A DNA stretch of 64,000 nucleotides, taken from contig CALFUL010000004.1 of NCBI GenBank assembly GCA_937929935.1, positions 186,001 through 250,000 on the forward strand, given 5' to 3'. A program made the position numbers and the translations under genes. Of the stretch, positions 1 through 7,876 are shown piece by piece (position 1 is the stretch's first letter; every line of letters starts with the position of its first letter). The notes below the pieces were generated by a model. That model was not told the DNA's origin. It worked only from the letters and a program-made list of their open reading frames with translations, and made no database searches. The DNA is from an uncultured Flavobacteriaceae bacterium. Lineage in GTDB: Bacteria; Bacteroidota; Bacteroidia; Flavobacteriales; Flavobacteriaceae.

Positions 1-1106
1 TCTGTACGTTTGGCTTTTACGGTATTCAAGGCATTTGTAATAGTATTGGTTGCCGCATTCAAAACTTGTAATTGTTGCCAATCTGGGTAGAGACTAAGTA
101 TGTTTTCTACTTTGCCATCGTTTTCTTTTAATTGTTTTTGAATACTGTCATTTCTTGCATTTTCAATAACCGTAGGTTCAATGCTACTCGGTTTTTCTTT
201 GCCAAAAGCCCCCATTTTGGTAACTAAAATATTTTTAGAAAATGCTGTGACAATTCTTAGGTTGTCTTTACTCAATGAATCAACATCTTTTCTTAACCTG
301 CTGATATTCTTCATTTTAGCAGTTTCAATATCACGTTCTTCTTCTAGGTCAACATTGTTGAGTTCTGTCAAATCAATGTTCATGGTATAGGTTTCGAACT
401 GTGAATTGGCAAACGGATATCTTTGCCTATCAGTTCCTCTTTTCTCTACCGTTTGATAAAGATGGCCGTCTTTCAAAACCAATTGAATGATGTCAGAATC
501 GCCCCCACTAATTAACTCGCCGTCTTTTGCCTTAATAACTCTGTAATTGATATTTGATTTTGTTTTTTGATGAATGATAATATTTTTAAGAAAGCGATCA
601 TTCTCGCCGTATTTTTTATCGACTTTGATATTCATGTCAGCACTTTCAAAATCACTAAAAATACCTTCGGTAATAGCAACAGCGGGTTTGAGTTTGGCAA
701 TGTTTCTACGTAAGTTGAATATTTTTTGTTCTGAAGCCGGAATTACTGAATTGGCAAAGAAGAAGGTTAATCCGCCTAAAAAGAAAATAAAAACAATGAT
801 ACTAATCATCGCTCGTTGTAGCGATATGCCTGAGGCTTTCATGGCTGCAAACTCATAGTTTTCAGCAAAAGATCCAAAAGTTAGTATTGAAGAAAGCAAA
901 ACGGTTAGGGGTAGTACCTTTTCAGTGAGCTCAGGCATTTTGTAAAAAAAGAATTTGCCAATGATAGCTATGTCAAGTCCTTTGCCTGCTAAATCATCAA
1001 TAAAAAGCCATATCGATTGGAAAATGAAGATGAACATCATAATCACAAACGAACTGATGAGGTTGAATAAAAATCGCGATAAAATATACCGGTCTAGTAT
1101 TTTCAC
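1..1106 (-). CDS. LptF/LptG-family permease, 3' end cut by window
   Basis: This is the N-terminal part (about 368 residues) of a YjgP/YjgQ (LptF/LptG) family permease. In the family these inner-membrane subunits, with the LptB ATPase, extract lipopolysaccharide and pass it to LptC/LptA. The frame is open from the GTG start at 1106-1104 to the window edge. The protein starts VKILDRYILSRF. A first membrane helix (about 15-35), further helices at about 60-80 and 100-120 including FAENYEFAAMKASG, and then a hydrophilic periplasmic domain can be seen. The GTG lies 1 nt after the lolA stop, so the two are co-transcribed. F and G paralogues cannot be told apart from this fragment. The GTG is preferred because no in-frame ATG lies nearby and the family's usual N-terminus begins here. 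Confidence 0.88.
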   Translation of the reverse strand, partial: MKILDRYILSRFLFNLISSFVIMMFIFIFQSIWLFIDDLAGKGLDIAIIGKFFFYKMPELTEKVLPLTVLLSSILTFGSFAENYEFAAMKASGISLQRAMISIIVFIFFLGGLTFFFANSVIPASEQKIFNLRRNIAKLKPAVAITEGIFSDFESADMNIKVDKKYGENDRFLKNIIIHQKTKSNINYRVIKAKDGELISGGDSDIIQLVLKDGHLYQTVEKRGTDRQRYPFANSQFETYTMNIDLTELNNVDLEEERDIETAKMKNISRLRKDVDSLSKDNLRIVTAFSKNILVTKMGAFGKEKPSSIEPTVIENARNDSIQKQLKENDGKVENILSLYPDWQQLQVLNAATNTITNALNTVKAKRT

Positions 1107-1107
1107 T

Positions 1108-1752
1108 TTAATTCCTTATGATGTAGTACCCTTCAGTTTCGTACTTAGTTTCATCAAAGGTAAATAAGGTTTTTGATAAAGGTTGGTCTGTTTTAAAAGA
1201 ATTAACAGTAACCGTTGTAGTTGCACCGTTTTTGCCTGTTTCAATGATTTTGTAAATGTGTTTGGTACCCACATCAATGCCCATTAAAATATGCTTGATT
1301 TCAGTATCTGAATCAATGGGTACTAACTTTACATATTGAATTTTTCTTCCTTGAACATTCTGAAGAATATCCCAAGCATAAGTATGTCCCTTTTTATAAA
1401 AAGTAAACATTTTAGAAGGTGTAAACGCATCTTCTTCTTCAGATTTATCTTCAACTGTCACTTCTTCATTCTCTGGTATAATCGTGTACACCTTATGACC
1501 ATCAAACATTTGCTGTGTGCCAAACAATTCGCCAAGATATTTATCGCCACTTAGGGTAACTTTACCTCTGGTTTCTGAATTTATATCAGCTTCAGTACTT
1601 TTTAATTCATATTTGAAGTCAACTACCATATTTTCATAAGTAGTCACTTTTGTATAAACTTCATCAAGCAATGCCTGCGCTTTCGCCGCATTTTGAGCGC
1701 TTAAAAGTTGACCTGAAATGATAATTAAAAGAAAAATACTAAACTTCTTCAT
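1108..1752 (-). CDS. lolA: LolA-like outer-membrane lipoprotein carrier
   Basis: A 214-residue periplasmic protein of the LolA family, which carries lipoproteins from the inner to the outer membrane. Residues 1-19 form a signal peptide ending LLSAQ. The mature part begins with AQALLDEVYTKVTTYENMVVDF, typical of Bacteroidota LolA-like proteins, followed by alternating beta strands (GKVTLSGDKYLGELFGTQQMFDG). The gene sits between ftsK and an LptF/G permease, which fits a role in envelope biogenesis. The gap to ftsK is 6 nt and to the permease 1 nt. The LolA assignment rests on the N-terminal pattern and context; sequence conservation in this family is low. Confidence 0.82.
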   Translation of the reverse strand: MKKFSIFLLIIISGQLLSAQNAAKAQALLDEVYTKVTTYENMVVDFKYELKSTEADINSETRGKVTLSGDKYLGELFGTQQMFDGHKVYTIIPENEEVTVEDKSEEEDAFTPSKMFTFYKKGHTYAWDILQNVQGRKIQYVKLVPIDSDTEIKHILMGIDVGTKHIYKIIETGKNGATTTVTVNSFKTDQPLSKTLFTFDETKYETEGYYIIRN

Positions 1753-1758
1753 TAGAAT

Positions 1759-4125
1759 TTATTTTGTTTCGTTACTTAATAATTGATCAAGCGCTACAAA
1801 ATCAGGTACTAATACTTGACGTGCTTTGCTGCCTTCAAAAGGGCCAACAATACCTGCAGCTTCTAGTTGATCAACTATGCGCCCTGCACGGTTATAGCCT
1901 AATTTTAATTTTCGTTGTATCAATGATGCTGAACCTTGTTGCGCGGTAACAATTACTTCTGCTGCCTGTCTAAATAAAACATCACGATCTGCTATATCAA
2001 TAGCAATACCTGTGCCAGAATCTTCGCCCACATATTCAGGTAATTCGTATGCACTTGCATAAGCCCTTTGTGCCCCTATATAATCAGTGATTTTTGCAAC
2101 CTCAGGCGTATCAACAAAAGCACATTGAATACGGGTAACATCATTACCTTGGGTATAAAGCATATCGCCGCGACCAATTAATTGATCAGCACCAGAAGCA
2201 TCTAAAATGGTTCTAGAATCAATTTTTGACGTAACTCTAAAAGCAATACGTGCCGGAAAATTCGCTTTTATAATACCTGTAATAACATTTACTGATGGGC
2301 GCTGCGTGGCAATAATTAAGTGAATACCAATGGCACGTGCAAGTTGCGCCAAACGGGCAACGGGTGTTTCTACTTCTTTAGCCGCCGTCATGATCAAATC
2401 AGCAAATTCATCAATGACTAAAACTATATACGGTAAGAACTTGTGCCCGTCATTCGGATTGAGTTTTCGCGATTTAAATTTTTCATTGTACTCTTTGATA
2501 TTTCGAACCATGGCCTTTTTTAAAAGGTCATAACGGTTGTCCATTTCAATGCAGAGTGAGTTTAAGGTGTGGATGACCTTGGTATTATCAGTAATTATCG
2601 CGTCTTCTGAATCAGGCAATTTTGCTAAAAAGTGACGTTCAATTTTATTGTAAAGCGTTAGTTCAACTTTCTTATGGTCAATCAAAATGAACTTTACTTC
2701 AGCCGGATGTTTTTTATACAAGAGCGATGTCAAAACAGCATTTAAACCAACTGACTTACCCTGACCCGTAGCACCTGCCATTAGCATATGCGGCATTTTC
2801 GCTAAATCAACTACAAAGGTTTCATTGCTAATAGTTTTACCAAAGGCAATAGGAAGCTCCATTTCTGCCTTCTGAAATTTTGACGATGCAATAACAGAAC
2901 GCATTGAAACTGTAGTGGCATTTTTATTTGGCACTTCAATACCAATAGTTCCTTTGCCAGGAATGGGCGCTATGATACGAATACCTAAGGCAGCCAACGA
3001 TAAGGCAATGTCATCTTCTAGGTTCTTGATTTTTGAAATTCGTACCCCAGCTTCGGGTACAATTTCATAAAGCGTAACTGTAGGGCCTATAGTTGCTTTA
3101 ATTTGAGCGATGCCTATTTTGTAATTGTTAAGGGTTCTAACAATTTTGTTTTTGTTTTCTTCAAGTTCTTCTTGATTGATGGTAATACCACCTGAAGCGC
3201 CATGCTGATCAAGCAATTCTATTTTCGGAAACTTGTAATTACCCAACTCTAAAGTAGGGTCAAATTCGCCAAAATCATCAACCAGTTTATTCGCGATATT
3301 GTCAATCTCTTCTTCTTCTTGAACCACTTCTTTGACTTCCATAGCTAAATCATCAACAGCCTCTTCTTCAACAGGAACTGAAATTTTTAATTCCTCAGCA
3401 ACCGGTTCTGGTTTTAATGACGGAATATCTTCTTTATGGGTGTAGGTGTCAATAATTTCTTGCTCTTTAGGTTCAGGCGTTAAAGAGAATTCAGTGCTAT
3501 TGCCTGTTTCACTACCATTAAATTCTGATTTCAATGATTCAGATTTACGCTTAAAATAGGCACCTATTTTTTCAGGTGTAAAATTGAAAAGGCGCACCAA
3601 GATTAATATTAATCCGAAAAGAAGAAGCAGTATTACACCAATTTTACCGGTATAATCTTGAAGAAAATCATTCAATTCATAGCCTATTAAACCTCCGAGT
3701 AAAGGTTTGGTGGTGGCGAAAAAACCAAGGGCAATTGAAATCCAAATCATGAAGACTGTACCCCAAATCCATTTTTTAAGCATTCCTTTTTGCTGAAGTC
3801 CTAAAAACATATAGAGTCCGCTTAAACCCAATAAAATCGGAAGAATTAAGGTTGCTATACCAAAGCCTTTGTACATGAAAAAATGACTTACAGCGGCACC
3901 AAATTTATTTAATAGGTTTTTGGCTTCTTCATTTCGATCACTAAATTGAGAAAGTAAACTTTGATCTTCTTGCCAATTGAAATAGAAAGAGATAAATGAA
4001 AAGAATAACGCAATGCTCAACAAAGCTAACAAGCTGCCGAGTATAATTTTATTCTGTTTTGATACCGTGAAAGTGTTGCCTTTTTTCGTAGTCTTTGGCT
4101 TTGCCTTTCTTGCCTTCTTTGCCAT
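1759..4125 (-). CDS. ftsK: DNA translocase FtsK/SpoIIIE family
   Basis: A 788-residue septal DNA pump that moves chromosome termini at division. Four N-terminal membrane helices lie at about 27-49, 84-108, 118-140 and 160-182. An acidic linker follows (about 200-290, rich in Glu). The motor has a Walker A motif GATGQGKS at about 450 and a Walker B region VLVIDEFADL at about 570. The C-terminal winged-helix gamma domain (about 715-785, KLKLGYNRAGRIVDQLE) reads chromosome orientation signals in this family. Length is normal for Bacteroidota FtsK. One oddity is D483-H484-K485, where homologues I recall have Asp-Pro-Lys before KVELTLYNKIERH. It is co-directional with lolA downstream and dgkA/tpx upstream (54-nt gap). 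Confidence 0.95.
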   Translation of the reverse strand: MAKKARKAKPKTTKKGNTFTVSKQNKIILGSLLALLSIALFFSFISFYFNWQEDQSLLSQFSDRNEEAKNLLNKFGAAVSHFFMYKGFGIATLILPILLGLSGLYMFLGLQQKGMLKKWIWGTVFMIWISIALGFFATTKPLLGGLIGYELNDFLQDYTGKIGVILLLLFGLILILVRLFNFTPEKIGAYFKRKSESLKSEFNGSETGNSTEFSLTPEPKEQEIIDTYTHKEDIPSLKPEPVAEELKISVPVEEEAVDDLAMEVKEVVQEEEEIDNIANKLVDDFGEFDPTLELGNYKFPKIELLDQHGASGGITINQEELEENKNKIVRTLNNYKIGIAQIKATIGPTVTLYEIVPEAGVRISKIKNLEDDIALSLAALGIRIIAPIPGKGTIGIEVPNKNATTVSMRSVIASSKFQKAEMELPIAFGKTISNETFVVDLAKMPHMLMAGATGQGKSVGLNAVLTSLLYKKHPAEVKFILIDHKKVELTLYNKIERHFLAKLPDSEDAIITDNTKVIHTLNSLCIEMDNRYDLLKKAMVRNIKEYNEKFKSRKLNPNDGHKFLPYIVLVIDEFADLIMTAAKEVETPVARLAQLARAIGIHLIIATQRPSVNVITGIIKANFPARIAFRVTSKIDSRTILDASGADQLIGRGDMLYTQGNDVTRIQCAFVDTPEVAKITDYIGAQRAYASAYELPEYVGEDSGTGIAIDIADRDVLFRQAAEVIVTAQQGSASLIQRKLKLGYNRAGRIVDQLEAAGIVGPFEGSKARQVLVPDFVALDQLLSNETK

Positions 4126-4179
4126 TCAATCGCTGATTCTAAAGATAAAAGTACAAATTTGTTAGTGAAGCAAAATGCT

Positions 4180-4545
4180 TTATAAAATCTTTGGTAAATA
4201 AATGACGAACCCGATAATGGTTGCGGCAATCGAAACGATCATTACGGCACCAGCAGAAATATCTTTAATAAAGCCAATTTTAGTGTCAAATTCTGGCTGT
4301 ATATAATCTGAAACTTTTTCAACGGCAGTATTTAACCCTTCAGTACCCATGATAACAGCAATGGTTAAAATTTGAATACACCATTCAGTCATAGAAATCT
4401 CAAAGAAAAAACCTGCGGCGGTCATTACAATGGCAATAAAAAATTGAACTTTTATACTCGCCTCAGTGCGTAACAAGAGTAGGGCTCCGCGTAAAGCGAA
4501 GCCTACCGATTTTATTCTATTTACAAAAAATGATTCTTTGGCCAT
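4180..4545 (-). CDS. dgkA: Diacylglycerol/undecaprenol kinase family protein
   Basis: A 121-residue integral membrane kinase of the DgkA family, which phosphorylates diacylglycerol or undecaprenol at the inner membrane. Three hydrophobic segments are visible (about 34-52, 55-72, 95-117). The conserved active-site stretch GTEGLNTAVEKVSDYI and the later KDISAGAVM are diagnostic. Length matches the family. Its ATG (4545-4543) shares one base with the distal TAA of the tpx frame, so the two genes were designed as a tight pair. Substrate preference cannot be read from the sequence. Confidence 0.93.
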   Translation of the reverse strand: MAKESFFVNRIKSVGFALRGALLLLRTEASIKVQFFIAIVMTAAGFFFEISMTEWCIQILTIAVIMGTEGLNTAVEKVSDYIQPEFDTKIGFIKDISAGAVMIVSIAATIIGFVIYLPKIL

Positions 4546-5045
4546 TAGCTTAAGGCTTCTAATGCAGCAGCATAATTGGGTTCATCAGCAATTTCAGAAA
4601 CTTGCTAAGAATGAACTACTTCACCTTCGCCGTTTAGTACTATAATTGCTCTTGAGTGTAAAGGTGCTAACGGACCATCACTAAAATCAAGACCGTATGA
4701 TTTGCCAAAATTACCATCTCTGAAATCAGATAGCATTTCTACATTTTCGATGCCTTCAGCACCACAAAAACGACCTTGAGCAAATGGAAGATCTTTAGAA
4801 ATACACAGTACTACCGTGTTTTCAAGACTTGCTGCCTTTTCGTTAAATTTTCTAACGGATGTTGCACACGTACCTGTGTCAATACTCGGAAAAATATTCA
4901 TAACCACATTTTTGCCTTTAAAATCAGCTAATGTGCAGTTTGATAAATCGCCTTTTGTTAAATTGAATGCAGGAGCATTGCTTCCGTTTGCAGGTAAATC
5001 TCCTGAAGTATGTATTGTATTTCCGCCTAATGTTATTGTCGCCAT
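4545..5045 (-). pseudogene. tpx: Thiol peroxidase Tpx with in-frame amber stop
   Basis: An atypical 2-Cys peroxiredoxin (Tpx) that reduces peroxides with thioredoxin. The frame from the ATG at 5045 gives 146 residues. The peroxidatic Cys60 (SIDTGTCATSVRKFN) and resolving Cys94 (FAQGRFCGAEG) are both present. It then meets TAG at 4607-4605 after GEVVHS. The same frame continues for 19 residues (QVSEIADEPNYAAALEALS) to TAA at 4547-4545, restoring a normal 166-residue Tpx. The last helix of the fold is therefore lost unless the TAG is suppressed or is a sequence error. The catalytic centre is intact, so partial activity is possible. It is upstream of dgkA in the same transcript. Confidence 0.85.
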
Positions 5046-5125
5046 TTTGATAATTTAAATTTTGTGTGAAATTAACAAGAATAAGTGTTTAACACAACCG
5101 TATAACCAAAATGATTTCACGAATT

Positions 5126-6607
5126 TTAATCCGTAGTCAAATGTTTTATTTTGATTTTAAAGGCAGCGAATAGTAAAGTCATAAACGGACTCAACCAGTT
5201 AAAGATGGCATAGATAAAATACTCGCCAACGCCAACGCCCAAAACACCACTATGATATGCGCCACAGGTATTCCAAGGAATTAATACAGATGTAACCGTA
5301 CCTGAATCTTCAAGCGTTCTACTTAAATTTTCTGGTGCTAGACCACGATCCTTATAGGCTTTAGCAAACATTTTGCCAGGTACAACAATTGCTAAATATT
5401 GATCAGAAGCCGTTACGTTCAAAGCTAAACAACTACCTACGGTACTCGCAAAAAGCCCGAAAGTAGTTTTTGCCATACTTAATAAAGATTTAGTGATTCT
5501 TGACAAAGCCCCAATACCGTCCATGATACCACCAAAGACCATAGCGCAAACTATGAGCCAAATCGTACCTAACATTCCTGACATCCCTTTAGCTGAAAAT
5601 AAACCGCTCAGAGTTTCATTATCTGAGGGTACTGAAGTGTTCACCGTAATGGCATTTAAAATGCCCTTGTACCCAGAAGTAAAACTTAAACTTTCTCCAC
5701 CTCCAATAGTTGCTACAATTTCTGGTTGAAAAATCAAAGCAAAAACGCCGCCTAATAGTGTGCCAATTAACAGCGCAAGTAGCGGTGGAGCTTTTTTGAC
5801 AATCATGAAAACAACCGCTAAAGGTACCAAGAATAGCCATGGCGATATATTGAAGCTTTTTTCAATTGAAGTCAAAATAGCATCGGTATCAGCAGATCCA
5901 CTGGTATCAATAGTGAACCCAAGTATAATAAAAACAATCAAAGTCACTATAATAGTGGGTATGGTGGTTAAACTCATATACTTTATATGGCTGAACAATT
6001 CGCCACCTGCCATTGCCGGGGCAAGGTTGGTTGTATCACTTAAGGGCGAGAGTTTATCGCCAAAGTAAGCGCCAGACAATACGGCTCCTGCGGTCATTCC
6101 TAATGAAATGCCCAAAGCTTCGCCAATACCAATTAAAGCAATACCTACCGTCGCTGATGTGGTCCATGAACTTCCGGTAGCGACTGATATAACCGCACAG
6201 ATAACCACACAAGCTGCTAAAAATATGGTGGGGTTCAATACTTGTAGGCCGTAATAAATCATAGAAGGAATTATACCGCTGATCAACCAGGTGCCTGAAA
6301 GTGCCCCAACCATTAAAAGTATGAGTAAGGCTCCAGTAGTTGACTTTACGTTTTCAGCAACTTCGGCCATCATTTTTTTGTAAGAGACTTTATTAAAGAA
6401 GCCAACAATGGCCGCAGCAGCGCCACCTAGCAAAAGAATAAATTGGTTAGAGCCGCTTAAAGCATCATCGCCAAAAACATAAACATTATATGCCAACATG
6501 GCTACCAAAATGAAAACAGGTAATAGGGCTTCCCAAATATTGAGCTCTTTATTTTTTACAATATTTTCATCTTCGCGATAGGCTGCGCTCTCTTTTTTAT
6601 CTGACAT
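5126..6607 (-). CDS. nhaC: Na+/H+ antiporter, NhaC family
   Basis: A 493-residue polytopic inner-membrane protein of the NhaC family, exchanging sodium for protons. About twelve hydrophobic segments are present. The family-typical stretches GSSWTTSATVGIALIGIGEALG, SGAYFGDKLSPLSDTTNLAPA (about 180-200) and LIPWNTCGAYHSGVLGV near the end are clear. The N-terminal 25 residues are charged and cytosolic. It is divergent from a Ca2+/Na+-type exchanger gene starting 117 nt away, so the two may share ionic regulation. Some NhaC-family members exchange malate or lactate for sodium, so the substrate is not certain. Confidence 0.9.
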   Translation of the reverse strand: MSDKKESAAYREDENIVKNKELNIWEALLPVFILVAMLAYNVYVFGDDALSGSNQFILLLGGAAAAIVGFFNKVSYKKMMAEVAENVKSTTGALLILLMVGALSGTWLISGIIPSMIYYGLQVLNPTIFLAACVVICAVISVATGSSWTTSATVGIALIGIGEALGISLGMTAGAVLSGAYFGDKLSPLSDTTNLAPAMAGGELFSHIKYMSLTTIPTIIVTLIVFIILGFTIDTSGSADTDAILTSIEKSFNISPWLFLVPLAVVFMIVKKAPPLLALLIGTLLGGVFALIFQPEIVATIGGGESLSFTSGYKGILNAITVNTSVPSDNETLSGLFSAKGMSGMLGTIWLIVCAMVFGGIMDGIGALSRITKSLLSMAKTTFGLFASTVGSCLALNVTASDQYLAIVVPGKMFAKAYKDRGLAPENLSRTLEDSGTVTSVLIPWNTCGAYHSGVLGVGVGEYFIYAIFNWLSPFMTLLFAAFKIKIKHLTTD

Positions 6608-6674
6608 TTTCTGTGGATTGGTATTCGGGTAATATTACAATTTTAGAAGCTTTTCTGCAAACAGATTATAAGAC

Positions 6675-6706
6675 TTGTGTAAAAGCAATTTTTATAGCTA
6701 GCTTTG
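6675..6706 (+). promoter_or_regulatory. Bacteroidota-type promoter for the CaCA exchanger
   Basis: TTG at 6675-6677, a 21-nt spacer and TAGCTTTG at 6699-6706 match the -33 TTG / -7 TAnnTTTG pattern of Bacteroidota primary sigma promoters. The start would fall near 6712, leaving a leader of about 12 nt before the ATG at 6725. Confidence 0.5.
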
Positions 6707-6724
6707 CATTTGATACCTTAGTAT

Positions 6725-7855
6725 ATGGAAATTTTTTCGTCTTTAGGCTTAATTCTAATAACCTGCATCGCAATCTGGAGGTCTTGCGATGGCTTTGAAA
6801 TGGCGTCTAATTACTTGGGCCGCAATATGAAAGAGGGTATCAAAGGCGCAACCATCAATGCAATAGGTAGTAGCTTGCCTGAATTGTTTACCACCTTATT
6901 TTTTCTTTTTGTTTTAAAAGATAAAGATGGATTTGCAGGGGGTATTGGTACCACCGCCGGAAGCGCGGTTTTTAATGCTATGGTTATACCTGCTGTGGTC
7001 ATACTAGCCGTTATTGGCAAGGGAATTTCTTCTAAAATAACCATTTCACGAAAAGTTATTTTAAGAGATGGTATTGCTTTAATTCTTGCAGAGCTAGCCT
7101 TGATTTTTTTAATTACCGGAACTACCCTTGATTGGACGCATGGTTTAATTCTAATGGTACTTTACTTTATCTACGTTGCCTATATGTTATTAAGTCAGGG
7201 CGCAGGAGAAGTTGAGAATGATTATGAAGACGAAGCTGATGGCGGTAATAGAGCCGTTGCTTTATTAAAAGGCGATTTGTCTACAGCCGTATTGGGCGAT
7301 TCTAAGATAAATAAACCCAAAGCGATTATACTTTTAATTTCATCTGTTCTTGTAATTGGTATGGCTTGTTTTTGGTTGGTTGAAGCTTGTGAAATGTTTG
7401 GTGATGCGATAGGTATGCCTATTTACTTTGTTTCGGTAGTATTGGCTTCAGCAGCTACAAGCGTACCAGATACCATTATATCATATAAAGATGCAATGAA
7501 AGGCAACTATGATGATGCCGTTGCAAATGCCCTAGGTAGTAATATTTTTGATGTGTGTTTTGCGCTAGGCTTACCGTTATTCTTATTTACCCTCATCTAC
7601 GGACCAATTTCAATGACACCTGATACTATTGAAAATATAGGGCAGCTTAGAGTATTGCTTTTAATATTGACGGTGCTTGTCTTCTTTATTTTTGTTTTTA
7701 GTAAAAACGGTGTGAAAAAGATACACGCTTGGTTGCTATTAACAATGTATGTATTGTTTACCGCCTATATCATTGCAAAAGGACTAACCAATGAATTTGT
7801 TATTGTTGAAGAAATGTCTTCAGCACTGTCTACACTATCTAATTGGTTTAATTAG
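6725..7855 (+). CDS. Ca2+/Na+ antiporter, CaCA family (YrbG-like)
   Basis: A 376-residue membrane exchanger with the two inverted alpha repeats of the CaCA superfamily. The first repeat has NAIGSSLPELFTT (about 46-58) and GTTAGSAVFNAM; the second has SAATSVPDTIISYKDAMKGNYDDAV and NALGSNIFDV (about 240-275). The repeats are separated by an acidic cytosolic loop (about 160-185, VENDYEDEADGG). Two halves of four to five helices are visible. The second repeat has Asp in place of the commoner Glu after SVP. The likely role is calcium or cation extrusion driven by sodium or protons; the exact ions are inferred from the family. It converges with the channel gene at 7877. Confidence 0.88.
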   Translation: MEIFSSLGLILITCIAIWRSCDGFEMASNYLGRNMKEGIKGATINAIGSSLPELFTTLFFLFVLKDKDGFAGGIGTTAGSAVFNAMVIPAVVILAVIGKGISSKITISRKVILRDGIALILAELALIFLITGTTLDWTHGLILMVLYFIYVAYMLLSQGAGEVENDYEDEADGGNRAVALLKGDLSTAVLGDSKINKPKAIILLISSVLVIGMACFWLVEACEMFGDAIGMPIYFVSVVLASAATSVPDTIISYKDAMKGNYDDAVANALGSNIFDVCFALGLPLFLFTLIYGPISMTPDTIENIGQLRVLLLILTVLVFFIFVFSKNGVKKIHAWLLLTMYVLFTAYIIAKGLTNEFVIVEEMSSALSTLSNWFN

Positions 7856-7876
7856 TAGATGAAGAGTCTTATAGGC

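Noticed and set aside
574-858. 94-residue plus-strand ORF near the left edge
   Set aside because: It lies antisense within the LptF/G permease frame, which is open for more than 360 codons with family motifs.
4605-4607. TAG in tpx read as a recoded amino acid
   Set aside because: No sign of pyrrolysine machinery or a recoding structure is visible, and Tpx needs no special residue here; a nonsense change or error is simpler.
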